A DNA stretch of 64,000 nt from Coprococcus sp. (GCA_016297495.1 JAEDGN010000002.1:1-64000), one strand, 5' to 3'; shown: positions 42,230 through 51,707, numbered from the stretch's first letter. Translations and numbers: made by a program. Notes: generated from the letters alone by a model not told the origin.

Positions 42230-43105
42230 TTAATTATATTTAACAGGCTGCATATCGCGGTAATCTTTTGGTGAGATACCGTACTCCTTTTTGAAAGCAC
42301 GGTAAAAGCTGGAGTAATCACCAAATCCAAAGGTCTGATAGACTTCAGTGATACCGGCTTTCCCTAAAATGGCTTCCCTGCAAAGGGCAAGCCTTTTTTT
42401 GGTTATATACTGATGGATGGAAATGCCGAGATGATCTTTAAAAACATGGGCAATATGGTATTTGCTCACATAAAATTCTTCGGCAAGGGTTTCAAGTGAA
42501 AGATTTTCATCCAGATGTTCTTCTATATATTCTGTAATCTGCTGGTACAGATCCAGCTCTTCCCGCTGTGAGCGGGGTACATTTCTTGCATAAATCATGC
42601 GGTTCAGGCAAAGAACAAGATCGTTGACGCATAAAGATATCTGAGCGTCCCGGCCGAAATGATCGGAATGCATTTCTTCAAGAAGCCGAAGAATCTTCGA
42701 CTGGACATTGTTGAAGGATATCTTGTCATTGTTAAAGACGTAGTTTTTGCTGGCCTGAACATATTCCATCAAATAAATATAATCCGGAGACAGCTGTCTG
42801 AGATGATCACAATATTCACGGCTGATCCAGAACACAAAGCGCCTGTAAGGGACCTCCGTACTGTGGATGATCGGATGATGGGGAACTCCCGGCGGCATAA
42901 GAAGAATATCCTCGTGTCTGATAGGGAAAATATCATTTCCGATTTGAATACTGATATCCCCTTCAAGGAAAAAATAAAATTCATAATAATTATGGCTGTG
43001 CAGGTTAACTTTAGAAAGATTATGGTCATTATAATAATAAATTTCGAAGTCCTGAGACACCATATACTGACGGGTAATAAATGTTGACTGAAGTTTTTTC
43101 TTCAT
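42230..43105 (-). CDS. AraC family regulator (probable hexuronate regulator)
   Basis: About 291 residues. The N-terminal cupin-like ligand domain has HSHNYYEFYFFLEGDISIQIGNDIFPIRHEDILLMPPGVPH. The C-terminal double helix-turn-helix is NLSLETLAEEFYVSKYHIAHVFKDHLGISIHQYITKKRL and VYQTFGFGDYSSFYRAFKKEYGISPKDYR. GAGAGGA lies before ATG 43105. It diverges from uxuA, so it is likely the activator of the five-gene hexuronate set, with a sugar acid as effector. Identical 15-bp repeats flank the gene. Confidence 0.9.
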   Translation of the reverse strand: MKKKLQSTFITRQYMVSQDFEIYYYNDHNLSKVNLHSHNYYEFYFFLEGDISIQIGNDIFPIRHEDILLMPPGVPHHPIIHSTEVPYRRFVFWISREYCDHLRQLSPDYIYLMEYVQASKNYVFNNDKISFNNVQSKILRLLEEMHSDHFGRDAQISLCVNDLVLCLNRMIYARNVPRSQREELDLYQQITEYIEEHLDENLSLETLAEEFYVSKYHIAHVFKDHLGISIHQYITKKRLALCREAILGKAGITEVYQTFGFGDYSSFYRAFKKEYGISPKDYRDMQPVKYN

Positions 43106-43118
43106 ATTTTTCCTCTCT

Positions 43119-43133
43119 TCGCAAATCGTTTTC
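43119..43133. repeat. 15-bp direct repeat, copy 2 (flanks araC)
   Basis: Identical to 42185-42199, in the divergent region just upstream of araC. Together the copies bracket the araC gene. Confidence 0.55.
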
Positions 43134-43261
43134 TGTTTCAGCATAACATGAAACCGCAATTTTTGCAATGTATGCAACAATCGCGTCAATGGTCTTTTGC
43201 GGGAGGGCGAAGATATAATTAGGTCAACAAAAGCAACCACTTATTTATAAGAAAGGATGAG

Positions 43262-44344
43262 ATGAAAAATATGGAAATGACACTCAGATGGTACGGAAGT
43301 AAGTATGATACTGTCACGTTGAAGCAGATCCGCCAGATTCCCGGTGTGACAGGAGTTATTACAACCTTATATGATACGGCGCCGGGGGAGGTATGGAGCC
43401 GTGAGAGGATCCGGGCAATGAAGTCGGAGGTTGAAGCAGCAGGCCTGCATGTGGCGGGTATTGAGAGCGTCAATGTTCATGATGCCATCAAGACGGGAGC
43501 TCCGGAAAGGGATCAGTACATTGCAAATTATATCGAGACGCTGGAGAACCTCGGAAAAGAGGACATTCATCTGGTCTGCTATAATTTCATGCCGGTCTTT
43601 GACTGGACCAGAACAGAGCTTGCAAGGGTGCGTCCGGATGGTTCTACAGTGCTTGCTTATACCCAGGAAGCTGTGGATGCTCTTGATCCTGAGAAGATGT
43701 TCGACTCTATTGCCGGAGATATGAACGGAACGGTGATGCCGGGATGGGAACCTGAGAGAATGGAGCATGTAAAGGAGCTGTTTGAGCTGTACAAGGATGT
43801 AGATGAAGATAAATTATTCGCTAATCTGAAATATTTCCTTGAAGCAATCATGCCGGTTTGTGACAGGTATGACATCAATATGGCCATTCATCCTGATGAT
43901 CCGGCATGGAGCGTATTCGGCCTGCCGAGAATCATTACCAATAAGAAGAACATCCTTCGCATGATGGAAATGGTTGATAATCCTCATAATGGTGTTACCT
44001 TCTGTTCCGGTTCCTACGGGACCAATCTGGAGAATGACCTGCCGGATATGATCCGTTCCCTCAAAGGAAGAATCCATTTCGCCCATGTGCGCAATCTGAA
44101 ATTTATCACACCGACCAATTTCGAGGAAGCTGCACATTTGTCCGGTGACGGAACCTTTGATATGTACGAGATCATGAAAGCACTGTACGATACCGGTTTT
44201 GACGGACCGATCCGGCCGGATCACGGACGAATGATCTGGGATGAAGTAGCTATGCCGGGATACGGACTTTATGACCGCGCCCTTGGTGCGACCTATCTGA
44301 ACGGCCTCTGGGAAGCCATTGAGAAGGGGGCAAAAAGATCATGA
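43262..44344 (+). CDS. uxuA: Mannonate dehydratase
   Basis: 360 residues of the UxuA TIM-barrel family: MTLRWYGSKYDTVTLKQIRQIPGV at the start, CYNFMPVFDWTRT, MAIHPDDPAWSVFGLPRI and GRIHFAHVRNL. The His and Asp/Cys residues in these blocks bind Mn. It dehydrates D-mannonate to 2-keto-3-deoxygluconate in glucuronate breakdown. A TATAAT (43214-43219) lies upstream without a good -35, which fits activation by the divergent AraC protein. ATG 43262 follows AAAGGATGAG closely. It overlaps uxuB as ATGA. Confidence 0.95.
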   Translation: MKNMEMTLRWYGSKYDTVTLKQIRQIPGVTGVITTLYDTAPGEVWSRERIRAMKSEVEAAGLHVAGIESVNVHDAIKTGAPERDQYIANYIETLENLGKEDIHLVCYNFMPVFDWTRTELARVRPDGSTVLAYTQEAVDALDPEKMFDSIAGDMNGTVMPGWEPERMEHVKELFELYKDVDEDKLFANLKYFLEAIMPVCDRYDINMAIHPDDPAWSVFGLPRIITNKKNILRMMEMVDNPHNGVTFCSGSYGTNLENDLPDMIRSLKGRIHFAHVRNLKFITPTNFEEAAHLSGDGTFDMYEIMKALYDTGFDGPIRPDHGRMIWDEVAMPGYGLYDRALGATYLNGLWEAIEKGAKRS

Positions 44345-45951
44345 AATTAAATGCTCAGGGTATTGCAGACAGAAAACAGTGGGAAGAAAAAGGATACGTC
44401 CTGCCGCGCTATGACCGCGCAAAGGTCGCTGCGGCAACCAGAGAAAATCCGTTCTGGATCCACTTTGGCGCAGGTAATATTTTCCGTGCTTTTCAGGCAA
44501 ATGTAGTACAGAATCTGCTGAATGACGGCATTCTGGACTGCGGTTTGATTGTGGCCGAGGGATTTGATTATGAGATCGTGGAAAAAATGAACCGGCCCCA
44601 TGATGATTACAGCATTCTGGTTACATTGAAGGCAAACGGCAGCGTTGAGAAGACAGTAGTAGGAAGTGTTGTCGAGTCCTGCATACTTGATTCAGAAAAT
44701 GAAGCGGAATACGGGCGCCTGAAAGAGATTTTCCGAAAGGATTCCCTTCAGATGGTCTCTTTCACCATAACCGAGAAGGGTTACAGTCTTGTTAACGGCA
44801 AAGGGGAAATGCTTCCGGCGGTCAGAGAGGATTTTGTAAACGGACCGGAAAAGCCGGTGAGCTATATCGGCAAGGTGACTTCCCTCCTGTACACACGTTA
44901 TCTGGCAGGAGAAAAGCCGGTGGCCATGGTCAGCATGGATAACTGCTCCCATAACGGTGATAAATTATATGCAGCTGTCAGTGCATTTGCAGAGGCATGG
45001 ACGAAGAATGGCCTTATTGACAAAGGCTTTCTTACTTATGTGAACAGCAAAGATAAAGTGAGCTTTCCATGGTCCATGATCGATAAAATCACACCGAGAC
45101 CGGATGCTTCTGTGGAAGCGATTCTTAAAAATGACGGTGTGGAGGAACTGGAGCCGGTCATCACTTCAAAAAACACCTATGTGGCACCCTTTGTCAATGC
45201 GGAGGAATGTGAGTATCTGGTGATCGAGGATGCTTTCCCGAACGGACGGCCGGAACTGGAAAAAGGCGGGCTGATGTTCACGGACAGGGAAACTGTGGAT
45301 AAGGTGGAAAAAATGAAGGTATGTACATGCCTGAATCCTCTGCATACAACACTGGCTGTCTTTGGATGCCTTCTTGGCTATGAGAAAATATCTGATGAGA
45401 TGAAGGACAGAGAACTGAAGAAGCTGGTGGAGACCATTGGATATAAGGAGGGACTGCCTGTTGTTGTAGATCCGGGTGTTCTGGATCCGAAGGAATTCAT
45501 TGATACAGTGCTGAATGTCCGCATCCCGAATCCGTTTATGCCGGATACACCACAGAGAATCGCGACGGATACTTCCCAGAAACTGGCCATTCGTTTCGGT
45601 GAGACCATTAAGGCTTATGAGGCAGCACCTGAACTGGATGTAAAATCCCTGAAGCTGATTCCGCTGGTATTTGCAGGATGGCTCCGGTATCTCATGGCTG
45701 TTGACGATGAGGGAAGAAAATTTGAACTCAGCCCGGATCCTCTGCTTGATACGGTATGTCCTTATGTGGCGGGGCTTGAACTGAAAGAAGATCAGGATGT
45801 GGAGTGTGCGGCTGCGCCGGTACTGAGAATGAAGCAGATCTTTGGGGTGGATCTCTATGAGGCAGGTCTGGCAGAAACTGTTATCGGCTATCTGAAAGAA
45901 CTGACAGCAGGCGTTGGCGCTGTGCGGGCAACCCTAAAAAAGTACGTGTAA
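44341..45951 (+). CDS. uxuB: Fructuronate reductase / mannonate oxidoreductase
   Basis: 536 residues, long-chain mannitol dehydrogenase family. The NAD-binding part has HFGAGNIFRAFQANVV near residues 39-54 and the catalytic part has SWSM-like FPWSMIDKITP and CTCLNPLHTTLAVFG. It reduces fructuronate to mannonate with NADH, feeding UxuA. It overlaps uxuA (ATGA) and is 17 bases before uxaC, so all three are one operon. Confidence 0.94.
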   Translation: MKLNAQGIADRKQWEEKGYVLPRYDRAKVAAATRENPFWIHFGAGNIFRAFQANVVQNLLNDGILDCGLIVAEGFDYEIVEKMNRPHDDYSILVTLKANGSVEKTVVGSVVESCILDSENEAEYGRLKEIFRKDSLQMVSFTITEKGYSLVNGKGEMLPAVREDFVNGPEKPVSYIGKVTSLLYTRYLAGEKPVAMVSMDNCSHNGDKLYAAVSAFAEAWTKNGLIDKGFLTYVNSKDKVSFPWSMIDKITPRPDASVEAILKNDGVEELEPVITSKNTYVAPFVNAEECEYLVIEDAFPNGRPELEKGGLMFTDRETVDKVEKMKVCTCLNPLHTTLAVFGCLLGYEKISDEMKDRELKKLVETIGYKEGLPVVVDPGVLDPKEFIDTVLNVRIPNPFMPDTPQRIATDTSQKLAIRFGETIKAYEAAPELDVKSLKLIPLVFAGWLRYLMAVDDEGRKFELSPDPLLDTVCPYVAGLELKEDQDVECAAAPVLRMKQIFGVDLYEAGLAETVIGYLKELTAGVGAVRATLKKYV

Positions 45952-45967
45952 AAGGGAGAACAGGATA

Positions 45968-47374
45968 ATGAGAGCTTTTATGGATAAGGATTTTCTGCTG
46001 GAAACGGAGACTGCGCGCAAACTGTATCATGAATATGCAGCGAAGATGCCGATTCTGGACTACCATTGTCATATCAGTCCGCAGGAGATTGCTGAGGACA
46101 GAAAGTTTGATAATATCACCCGGGTATGGCTGGGCGGTGATCATTATAAATGGCGCCAGATGCGCTCCAACGGTGTGGAAGAGCGATATATTACAGGCGA
46201 TGCGCCAGATAGAGAGAAGTTTCAGAAGTGGGCCGGGACCCTGGAAAAGGCCATCGGCAATCCGCTTTACCATTGGAGTCATCTGGAATTGCAGCGGTAT
46301 TTCGGTTATACTGGCGCATTGAATGGAGAGACGGCGGAAGAAGTGTGGAACCTCTGCAATACAAAGCTGCAGGAGGACGGTATGAGTGCACGAAATCTCA
46401 TACGACAGTCTAATGTAAAGCTGATTTGTACAACGGACGATCCGGTGGATTCCCTTGAATGGCATGAGAAAATTGCTGCCGATGACAGCTTTGATGTACA
46501 GGTACTTCCTGCATGGAGACCGGATAAGGCCATGAATCTGGAGAAACCGGATTATGGGGACTATCTGAAGTGGCTGGAAAAGGCAAGCGGCATCAGAATT
46601 GACAGTTTCAAAGCATTGATTGAAGCATTACGCTGCCGCATGGATTATTTCGCAGAAAGGGGATGCCGGGTATCTGATCACGGTCTGGAATATGTGATGT
46701 ACGTTCCGGCTTCAGATGAAGAGCTGGAAACACTTTTTGAAAAAAGACTGTCGGGGGAAGCGGTGAGCCGTCAGGAGGAGCTGCAGTTCAAAACGGCATT
46801 CATGGTGGCTATGGGCCGGGAATATCACAAAAAAGATTGGGTCATGCAGCTGCATTATGGCGTTAAACGGGATAATAACGGCTTGATTTTCGGAAAGCTG
46901 GGGCCGGATGCAGGCATTGATTGTATCAATAATTATGCGCCATCCTCTGAAATGGCCGATTTTCTCAATGCCCTTGCCGTAACAGATGAACTTCCAAAGA
47001 CGATTCTTTATTCCCTGAATCCGAATGACAATGCGGCCATCGGCACCATTATCGGATGTTTTCAGGAGGCAGGTATTGCCGGTAAGATCCAGCAGGGCAG
47101 TGCGTGGTGGTTCAATGATCATAAAAAGGGCATGATCGACCAGATGACATCTCTGGCAAGTCTGGGACTTCTGGGGAATTTTATTGGTATGCTGACGGAT
47201 TCCAGAAGCTTTCTGTCCTACACAAGACATGAATATTTCCGCAGAATCATGTGCAATCTCATCGGAGGATGGGTGGAAAACGGTGAGTATCCGGCAGATG
47301 AGAAGGCGCTCGGACGTATGGTACAGGATATTTCTTATTATAATGCGGTCAGATATTTTGGATTTGATCTATAA
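45968..47374 (+). CDS. uxaC: Glucuronate (uronate) isomerase
   Basis: 468 residues. The family start is clear: MPILDYHCHISPQEIAEDRKFDNITRVWLGGDHYKWRQMRSNGV. Later LICTTDDPVDSLEWH and MQLHYGVKRDNN, then GCFQEAGIAGKIQQGSAWWFNDHKKGM match UxaC. It isomerises glucuronate to fructuronate and galacturonate to tagaturonate. With UxuB and UxuA it completes conversion to 2-keto-3-deoxygluconate. Confidence 0.95.
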   Translation: MRAFMDKDFLLETETARKLYHEYAAKMPILDYHCHISPQEIAEDRKFDNITRVWLGGDHYKWRQMRSNGVEERYITGDAPDREKFQKWAGTLEKAIGNPLYHWSHLELQRYFGYTGALNGETAEEVWNLCNTKLQEDGMSARNLIRQSNVKLICTTDDPVDSLEWHEKIAADDSFDVQVLPAWRPDKAMNLEKPDYGDYLKWLEKASGIRIDSFKALIEALRCRMDYFAERGCRVSDHGLEYVMYVPASDEELETLFEKRLSGEAVSRQEELQFKTAFMVAMGREYHKKDWVMQLHYGVKRDNNGLIFGKLGPDAGIDCINNYAPSSEMADFLNALAVTDELPKTILYSLNPNDNAAIGTIIGCFQEAGIAGKIQQGSAWWFNDHKKGMIDQMTSLASLGLLGNFIGMLTDSRSFLSYTRHEYFRRIMCNLIGGWVENGEYPADEKALGRMVQDISYYNAVRYFGFDL

Positions 47375-47473
47375 AGGAATTTCGGGATTGTATAGGCATA
47401 AGCGCTGAGCAATGTGTAAATATTATAGGTAGATTTATAAACCCGACTTTATTAAAGAGGCAGGAGAAAAGAA

Positions 47474-48115
47474 ATGAATGAGATATTAGAACAAATTCAT
47501 GAGCTGGGTATTGTGCCGGTTGTTGTGCTGAATGACGCAAAGGATGCCGCACCCCTGGCCAAAGCATTATGTGACGGCGGTCTGCCATGTGCAGAGGTAA
47601 CATTCAGGACAGCTGCAGCCGAAGCGTCTATCCGTATCATGACAGAACAGTTCCCGGAGATGCTGGTGGGCGCCGGAACAGTGCTTACAAAAGATCAGGT
47701 GGATCGTGCTGTCAGCGCCGGTGCTAAATTTATTGTAAGTCCGGGGCTTAATCCGGAAATTGTAAAGTATTGTGTGGATAAAGGTATCCTGATCACACCG
47801 GGATGTGCGAATCCGAGCGATGTGGAGCAGGCGCTGGCCTATGGCCTGGATGTGGTGAAGTTCTTTCCGGCAGAACCGGCAGGCGGTCTGAAGATGATCA
47901 AAGCCATGGCAGCTCCATATGTGGGTGTGAAGTTTATGCCGACAGGCGGTATTAATCAGAACAATGTAAGAGAGTATCTGGCATACGACAGAATCCTTGC
48001 CTGCGGCGGAAGCTGGATGGTTAAGGGTGAACTGATAGATGCGGGAGAATTTGATAAGATTGAGGAACTGACGAGAGAAGCCGTTGAACTTGTAAAAGAG
48101 AGCAGGGGGAAATAA
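47474..48115 (+). CDS. eda: KDPG/KHG aldolase
   Basis: 213 residues of the class I KDPG aldolase family: IVPVVVLND at the start, AEVTFRT with the active Glu/Arg, LVGAGTVL, and VKFFPAE, where the Lys makes the Schiff base, then MPTGGI. It splits KDPG to pyruvate and glyceraldehyde 3-phosphate. AGAGGCAGGAG lies before ATG 47474. The 99-base gap after uxaC has no obvious terminator, so read-through is likely. Confidence 0.95.
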   Translation: MNEILEQIHELGIVPVVVLNDAKDAAPLAKALCDGGLPCAEVTFRTAAAEASIRIMTEQFPEMLVGAGTVLTKDQVDRAVSAGAKFIVSPGLNPEIVKYCVDKGILITPGCANPSDVEQALAYGLDVVKFFPAEPAGGLKMIKAMAAPYVGVKFMPTGGINQNNVREYLAYDRILACGGSWMVKGELIDAGEFDKIEELTREAVELVKESRGK

Positions 48116-48117
48116 AA

Positions 48118-49143
48118 ATGGCAAAGAGAGTTATTACGTTCGGAGAATTGATGTTGAGACTGGCGCCGGAAGGCTATTATCGTTTTGTGCAGACAGATAA
48201 GTTTGGTGCAACCTTTGGCGGCGGTGAGGCCAATGTGGCTGTATCCCTAGCTAACTATGGTTTTGATGCGGCTTTTGTATCCAGGCTTCCGGCCCATGAG
48301 ATCGGACAGGCTGCTGTCAACTCCCTGAGAAGATACGGTGTTGATACCTCATATATTGCCCGCGGCGGCGACCGTGTAGGTATCTACTATCTGGAAAAGG
48401 GAGCTTCTCAGAGACCATCAAAGGTTATTTATGACCGTGCAGGCTCTTCCATCTATACAGCTTCATCTGAGGATTTCGACTGGAAGAAGATTTTTGATGG
48501 TGCGGAATGGTTTCATTTCACAGGTATTACGCCGGCATTAAATGATCATGTGGCGGCTATCTGTCTGGAAGCCTGCAAGATGGCAAAAGAAATGGGTGTC
48601 AAGGTATCCTGTGACCTGAATTATAGAAATAAGCTCTGGAGCAAGGCAAAGGCCGGCGATGTGATGGGTGAGCTCTGCAAATATGTGGATGTATGCATTG
48701 CCAATGAAGAGGATGCGGCGGATGTATTTGGCATTAAAGCAGCCAATACAGATGTAACAGCAGGTACAGTTAATCACGAAGGCTATAAGGATGTGGCAAA
48801 ACATCTGGCTGACAGGTTCGGTTTTGAGAAAGTGGCCATTACTCTCCGTGAGTCCATTTCCGCCAATGACAATAATTGGTCTGCCATGCTCTATGATGGA
48901 ACGGATTATTATTTCAGCAAAAAATATAAGATGCATATTGTTGATCGTGTGGGCGGCGGCGACAGCTTCGGCGGCGGTCTCATCGCAGCGGTTTTGAGCG
49001 GCTATGATGCACAGGCAGCCATTGAATTTGCTGTTGCAGCTTCCTGTCTGAAGCACTCCATCGAAGGCGACTATAACATGGTAACCATGGATGAAGTGGC
49101 AAAGCTGGCCGGCGGTGATGCCTCCGGACGTGTCCAGAGATAA
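48118..49143 (+). CDS. kdgK: 2-keto-3-deoxygluconate kinase (PfkB family)
   Basis: 341 residues. PfkB family: FGELMLRLAPEGYYRFVQTD and FGGGEANVAVSLANYG at the start, and the anion-hole motif VDRVGGGDSFGGGL near residue 281, with catalytic Asp. It phosphorylates KDG to KDPG for Eda. Two bases separate it from the eda stop, so the two are coupled, though the pathway order is reversed. A terminator follows at 49185-49238. Confidence 0.94.
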   Translation: MAKRVITFGELMLRLAPEGYYRFVQTDKFGATFGGGEANVAVSLANYGFDAAFVSRLPAHEIGQAAVNSLRRYGVDTSYIARGGDRVGIYYLEKGASQRPSKVIYDRAGSSIYTASSEDFDWKKIFDGAEWFHFTGITPALNDHVAAICLEACKMAKEMGVKVSCDLNYRNKLWSKAKAGDVMGELCKYVDVCIANEEDAADVFGIKAANTDVTAGTVNHEGYKDVAKHLADRFGFEKVAITLRESISANDNNWSAMLYDGTDYYFSKKYKMHIVDRVGGGDSFGGGLIAAVLSGYDAQAAIEFAVAASCLKHSIEGDYNMVTMDEVAKLAGGDASGRVQR

Positions 49144-49184
49144 AGCACGGGTTATCACAGTGAGATGAACCGGTAATGGTAAAT

Positions 49185-49238
49185 GCGGACAGTTTTTACT
49201 TTCATCTAATTTGAAGGTGGAAAACGGTCCGCGTTTTT
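49185..49238 (+). terminator. Terminator of the hexuronate operon
   Basis: GCGGAC-A-GTTTT pairs with AAAAC-G-GTCCGC (one mismatch) and is followed by GTTTTT. Confidence 0.7.
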
Positions 49239-49280
49239 AATGTTAAGGGGATGACACACATCTGAATATACATCTGAATA

Positions 49281-49386
49281 TTTCGGCTAATTTTGAATAT
49301 AATTAAAAAATAGCCGGGCAGCTATATTGCCAATGCTTTGAATTTCGGCTAAAATATAATTAGAGTTAAAATTAGCCGAAGGAGGT
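49281..49386 (+). promoter_or_regulatory. Duplicated hairpin-plus-TATAAT control element before the DUF4143 gene
   Basis: Two similar units: TTTCGGCTAA (49281-49290) with TATAAT (49298-49303) and AATAGCCG (49309-49316), then TTTCGGCTAA (49343-49352) with TATAAT (49355-49360) and TTAGCCGAA (49372-49380). In the second, TTCGGCTAA and TTAGCCGAA form a perfect 9-bp dyad with the -10 in the loop, and the dyad runs into the AAGGAGG ribosome site. It looks like a self-repressed promoter. Confidence 0.5.
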
Positions 49387-49392
49387 GCTGGC

Positions 49393-50616
49393 ATGAATTA
49401 TATTTCGAGAAATCTTGAGACAGTTGTAAAGCAGGTTACAAAGGAATACCCGGTCGTCCTTGTGACGGGGCCGCGTCAGGTCGGCAAGACAACGATGCTG
49501 CAGAAGTTAATGGAGGGGACAGACCGGGGGTATGTTTCGCTGGATGATCTGAATGACCGCAGCCTTGCCAAAAATGATCCGGAGCTGTTTTTGCAGCTGC
49601 ACAAGCCGCCAGTATTAATTGACGAGGTACAGTATGCCCCGGAGTTATTTACTTATATTAAAATTTATGCCGATTCTCACCATGAACCGGGGGCATTCTG
49701 GCTTACAGGTTCCCAGGTGTTTAAGCTGATGCGTGGTGTACAGGAATCTCTGGCAGGACGTGTAGCTGTATTGTCTATGACATCATTGACCCAGGCGGAA
49801 ATATGCGGCTCCGAAATGACGCCTTTTGATATCAATCTGGAAGCACTGATGATGAGGGAGAAAAAACGTACACCTGCGGATACCAGTGAGATTTTTGAAC
49901 GGATCTACAGAGGCTCTATGCCTGCAATTGCCAGCGGTCAGAATTCAAACAGCCAGATATTTTACAGCAGTTATCTGTCTACTTATATCGAGCGTGATGT
50001 GAAGCAGTTATCGGATGCCATTGATTCTTTGAAATTTCTGCGGTTTATTACAGCTGTGGCGGCGCGGTGTTCCCAGATGCTGAATGTATCTGATATTGCG
50101 CAGGATGCAGATATTAATCAGAAACAGGCAAAGGATTGGCTGCAGATTCTGGAGACATTGGGAATTATTTTCTACCTGCATCCATATTCCAATCATCTGC
50201 TGAAACGATTGATAAAGACACCGAGGCTGTATTTTTATGATACAGGCCTTGTCTGCCATCTTACCAGATGGAGCAGTGCGGAAGTGTTGGAAAGCGGCGC
50301 TATGAATGGCGCAATTCTGGAGAATTATGTAGTAGCTGAAATTGCCAAAACGTATATGAATTCAGGAAAAGAACCATATATGTATTATTATCGGGATAAA
50401 GATGCCAGGGAGATAGATATCATACTGGAACATGATGGTATCCTGAATCCCATTGAGATTAAAAAGACATCTAATCCGGGAACAGAGTTGACAAAGATAT
50501 TTGCTCTTCTTGATAAGGCATCTGTGCCCAGAGGTAAAGGCGCAGTCGTGTGCATGAAGCCGAAGGTAGGTGTGATTGACAGAGAGAATTATGTAATACC
50601 GGTCTGGGTTATATAA
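49393..50616 (+). CDS. AAA ATPase with DUF4143 domain
   Basis: 407 residues. AAA_14 P-loop GPRQVGKTTMLQ near residues 26-38, Walker B PVLIDEVQYAPEL, sensor-like WLTGSQVF and LSTYIERDVKQL, then the DUF4143 winged helix and a C-terminal nuclease-like strand REIDIILEHDGILNPIEIKKT with E-D-E-K of the PD-(D/E)XK type. This large family is common in gut anaerobes, is often mobile, and its biological role is unclear. A strong AAGGAGG site precedes ATG 49393. The tandem hairpin promoter upstream suggests tight control. Confidence 0.9.
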   Translation: MNYISRNLETVVKQVTKEYPVVLVTGPRQVGKTTMLQKLMEGTDRGYVSLDDLNDRSLAKNDPELFLQLHKPPVLIDEVQYAPELFTYIKIYADSHHEPGAFWLTGSQVFKLMRGVQESLAGRVAVLSMTSLTQAEICGSEMTPFDINLEALMMREKKRTPADTSEIFERIYRGSMPAIASGQNSNSQIFYSSYLSTYIERDVKQLSDAIDSLKFLRFITAVAARCSQMLNVSDIAQDADINQKQAKDWLQILETLGIIFYLHPYSNHLLKRLIKTPRLYFYDTGLVCHLTRWSSAEVLESGAMNGAILENYVVAEIAKTYMNSGKEPYMYYYRDKDAREIDIILEHDGILNPIEIKKTSNPGTELTKIFALLDKASVPRGKGAVVCMKPKVGVIDRENYVIPVWVI

Positions 50617-50618
50617 AA

Positions 50619-51497
50619 ATGATGAAGTTGAAAATGATGAATTCACGTTTTATGTTAATAGCATCTATGGTAATATTCGGGACGATAGGAGCCTTTGTAC
50701 GAAACATTACTGTGTCTTCAGGAGAACTGGCATTGTATCGTGCCGTTCTGGCAGCGCTTCTGATTGCTGTTTACCTGACAGTAACCAGACGAAAAATTCC
50801 GTTTCACCATATAAAAAAAGAAGTACCGTTATTGCTTGCTTCGGGAGCGGCAATGGGGATCAACTGGATTCTTTTGTTTGAAGCCTACAGGTATACGACT
50901 GTTTCGGCAGCAACATTAAGCTATTATTTTGCGCCTGTTATTGTCACTGTTGCATGCCCGGTTCTTTTCCATGAAAAACTGACGGGAAAGCAGATGATAT
51001 GCTTTGCTATGTCCACATTGGGAATTGTGATGATTACCGGTATCGGAAATATTGGCGGGGGAAGTGATTTTATTGGGATATTATTCGGATTGGGAGCAGC
51101 AGTCTTTTACGCGATGGTTGTTCTTTTGAATAAGTTCATTAAAAATGTAGAAGGCATTCACAGAACATTTTTGCAGTTCCTTTCCGCAATTGTTGTGTTA
51201 ATTCCCTATGTTCTGATGACCAGCGGTGTGACACTGGAAAGTCTTAACGGGATTGGCTGGGTGAATTTACTAATCGTTGGACTGATTCATACGGGTGTGA
51301 CGTATTGTATGTATTTTACTTCTCTTAAAGAATTGCCGGGACAGGAGGCAGCCATCCTCAGCTATATTGATCCTCTGGTTGCGGTACTGATTTCTGTAAC
51401 TATTCTGGGGGAAACGATGACGGCGTGGCAGGTAACAGGCGGTATGTTGATCCTGGGCTTTACGCTTTGGAATGAAATCTCACGAGGGACTGGTTGA
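50619..51497 (+). CDS. EamA/DMT family transporter
   Basis: 292 residues and ten membrane spans in two EamA repeats (about 10-135 and 150-285). It starts MVIFGTIGAFVRNITVSSGELALYRAVLAALL, a common DMT opening, and has EAYRYTTVSAATLSYYFAPV and ELPGQEAAILSYIDPLVAVL, the two repeated EamA signatures. It exports or imports small metabolites; the substrate is unknown. ATG 50619 is 3 bases from the previous stop; ATG 50634 is an alternative, and both sites are weak. Confidence 0.9.
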   Translation: MMKLKMMNSRFMLIASMVIFGTIGAFVRNITVSSGELALYRAVLAALLIAVYLTVTRRKIPFHHIKKEVPLLLASGAAMGINWILLFEAYRYTTVSAATLSYYFAPVIVTVACPVLFHEKLTGKQMICFAMSTLGIVMITGIGNIGGGSDFIGILFGLGAAVFYAMVVLLNKFIKNVEGIHRTFLQFLSAIVVLIPYVLMTSGVTLESLNGIGWVNLLIVGLIHTGVTYCMYFTSLKELPGQEAAILSYIDPLVAVLISVTILGETMTAWQVTGGMLILGFTLWNEISRGTG

Positions 51498-51548
51498 AGA
51501 AAAAGGATTTTTCATTCCTCCATCTGAACTGTTCTGCAATGTCAATAG

Positions 51549-51707
51549 CAAACCGACCCAACGGGCAATATCAAGGCTGACAAAGAAAAATCCACAGAAA
51601 AAATCGACGGGGCCATTGCCAACATCAGGGGCCTCGATTGTGCAATCCGCTGTGGGGTGAACACCGGTGCTTCTGTATACGATAAGCGAGGAATCTTCTT
51701 TATTTGA
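51549..51707 (+). pseudogene. C-terminal scrap of a phage terminase large subunit
   Basis: The frame after TAG 51546-51548 reads DPTGNIKADKEKSTEKIDG, then AIANIRGLDCAIRC and GASVYDKRGIFFI before TGA. The KEKSTEKIDG...AIRC...ASVYD..G pattern is the C-terminal end of tailed-phage large terminases. Only about 52 residues remain. The rest of the stretch 51498-52060 has a terminator-like hairpin, a second phage scrap and no gene. Confidence 0.65.

Noticed and set aside
51472..51660. 62-residue plus-strand frame overlapping the EamA gene
   Set aside because: It runs in the wrong frame across the EamA 3' end and the phage terminase scrap, has no ribosome site and mixes unrelated pieces.
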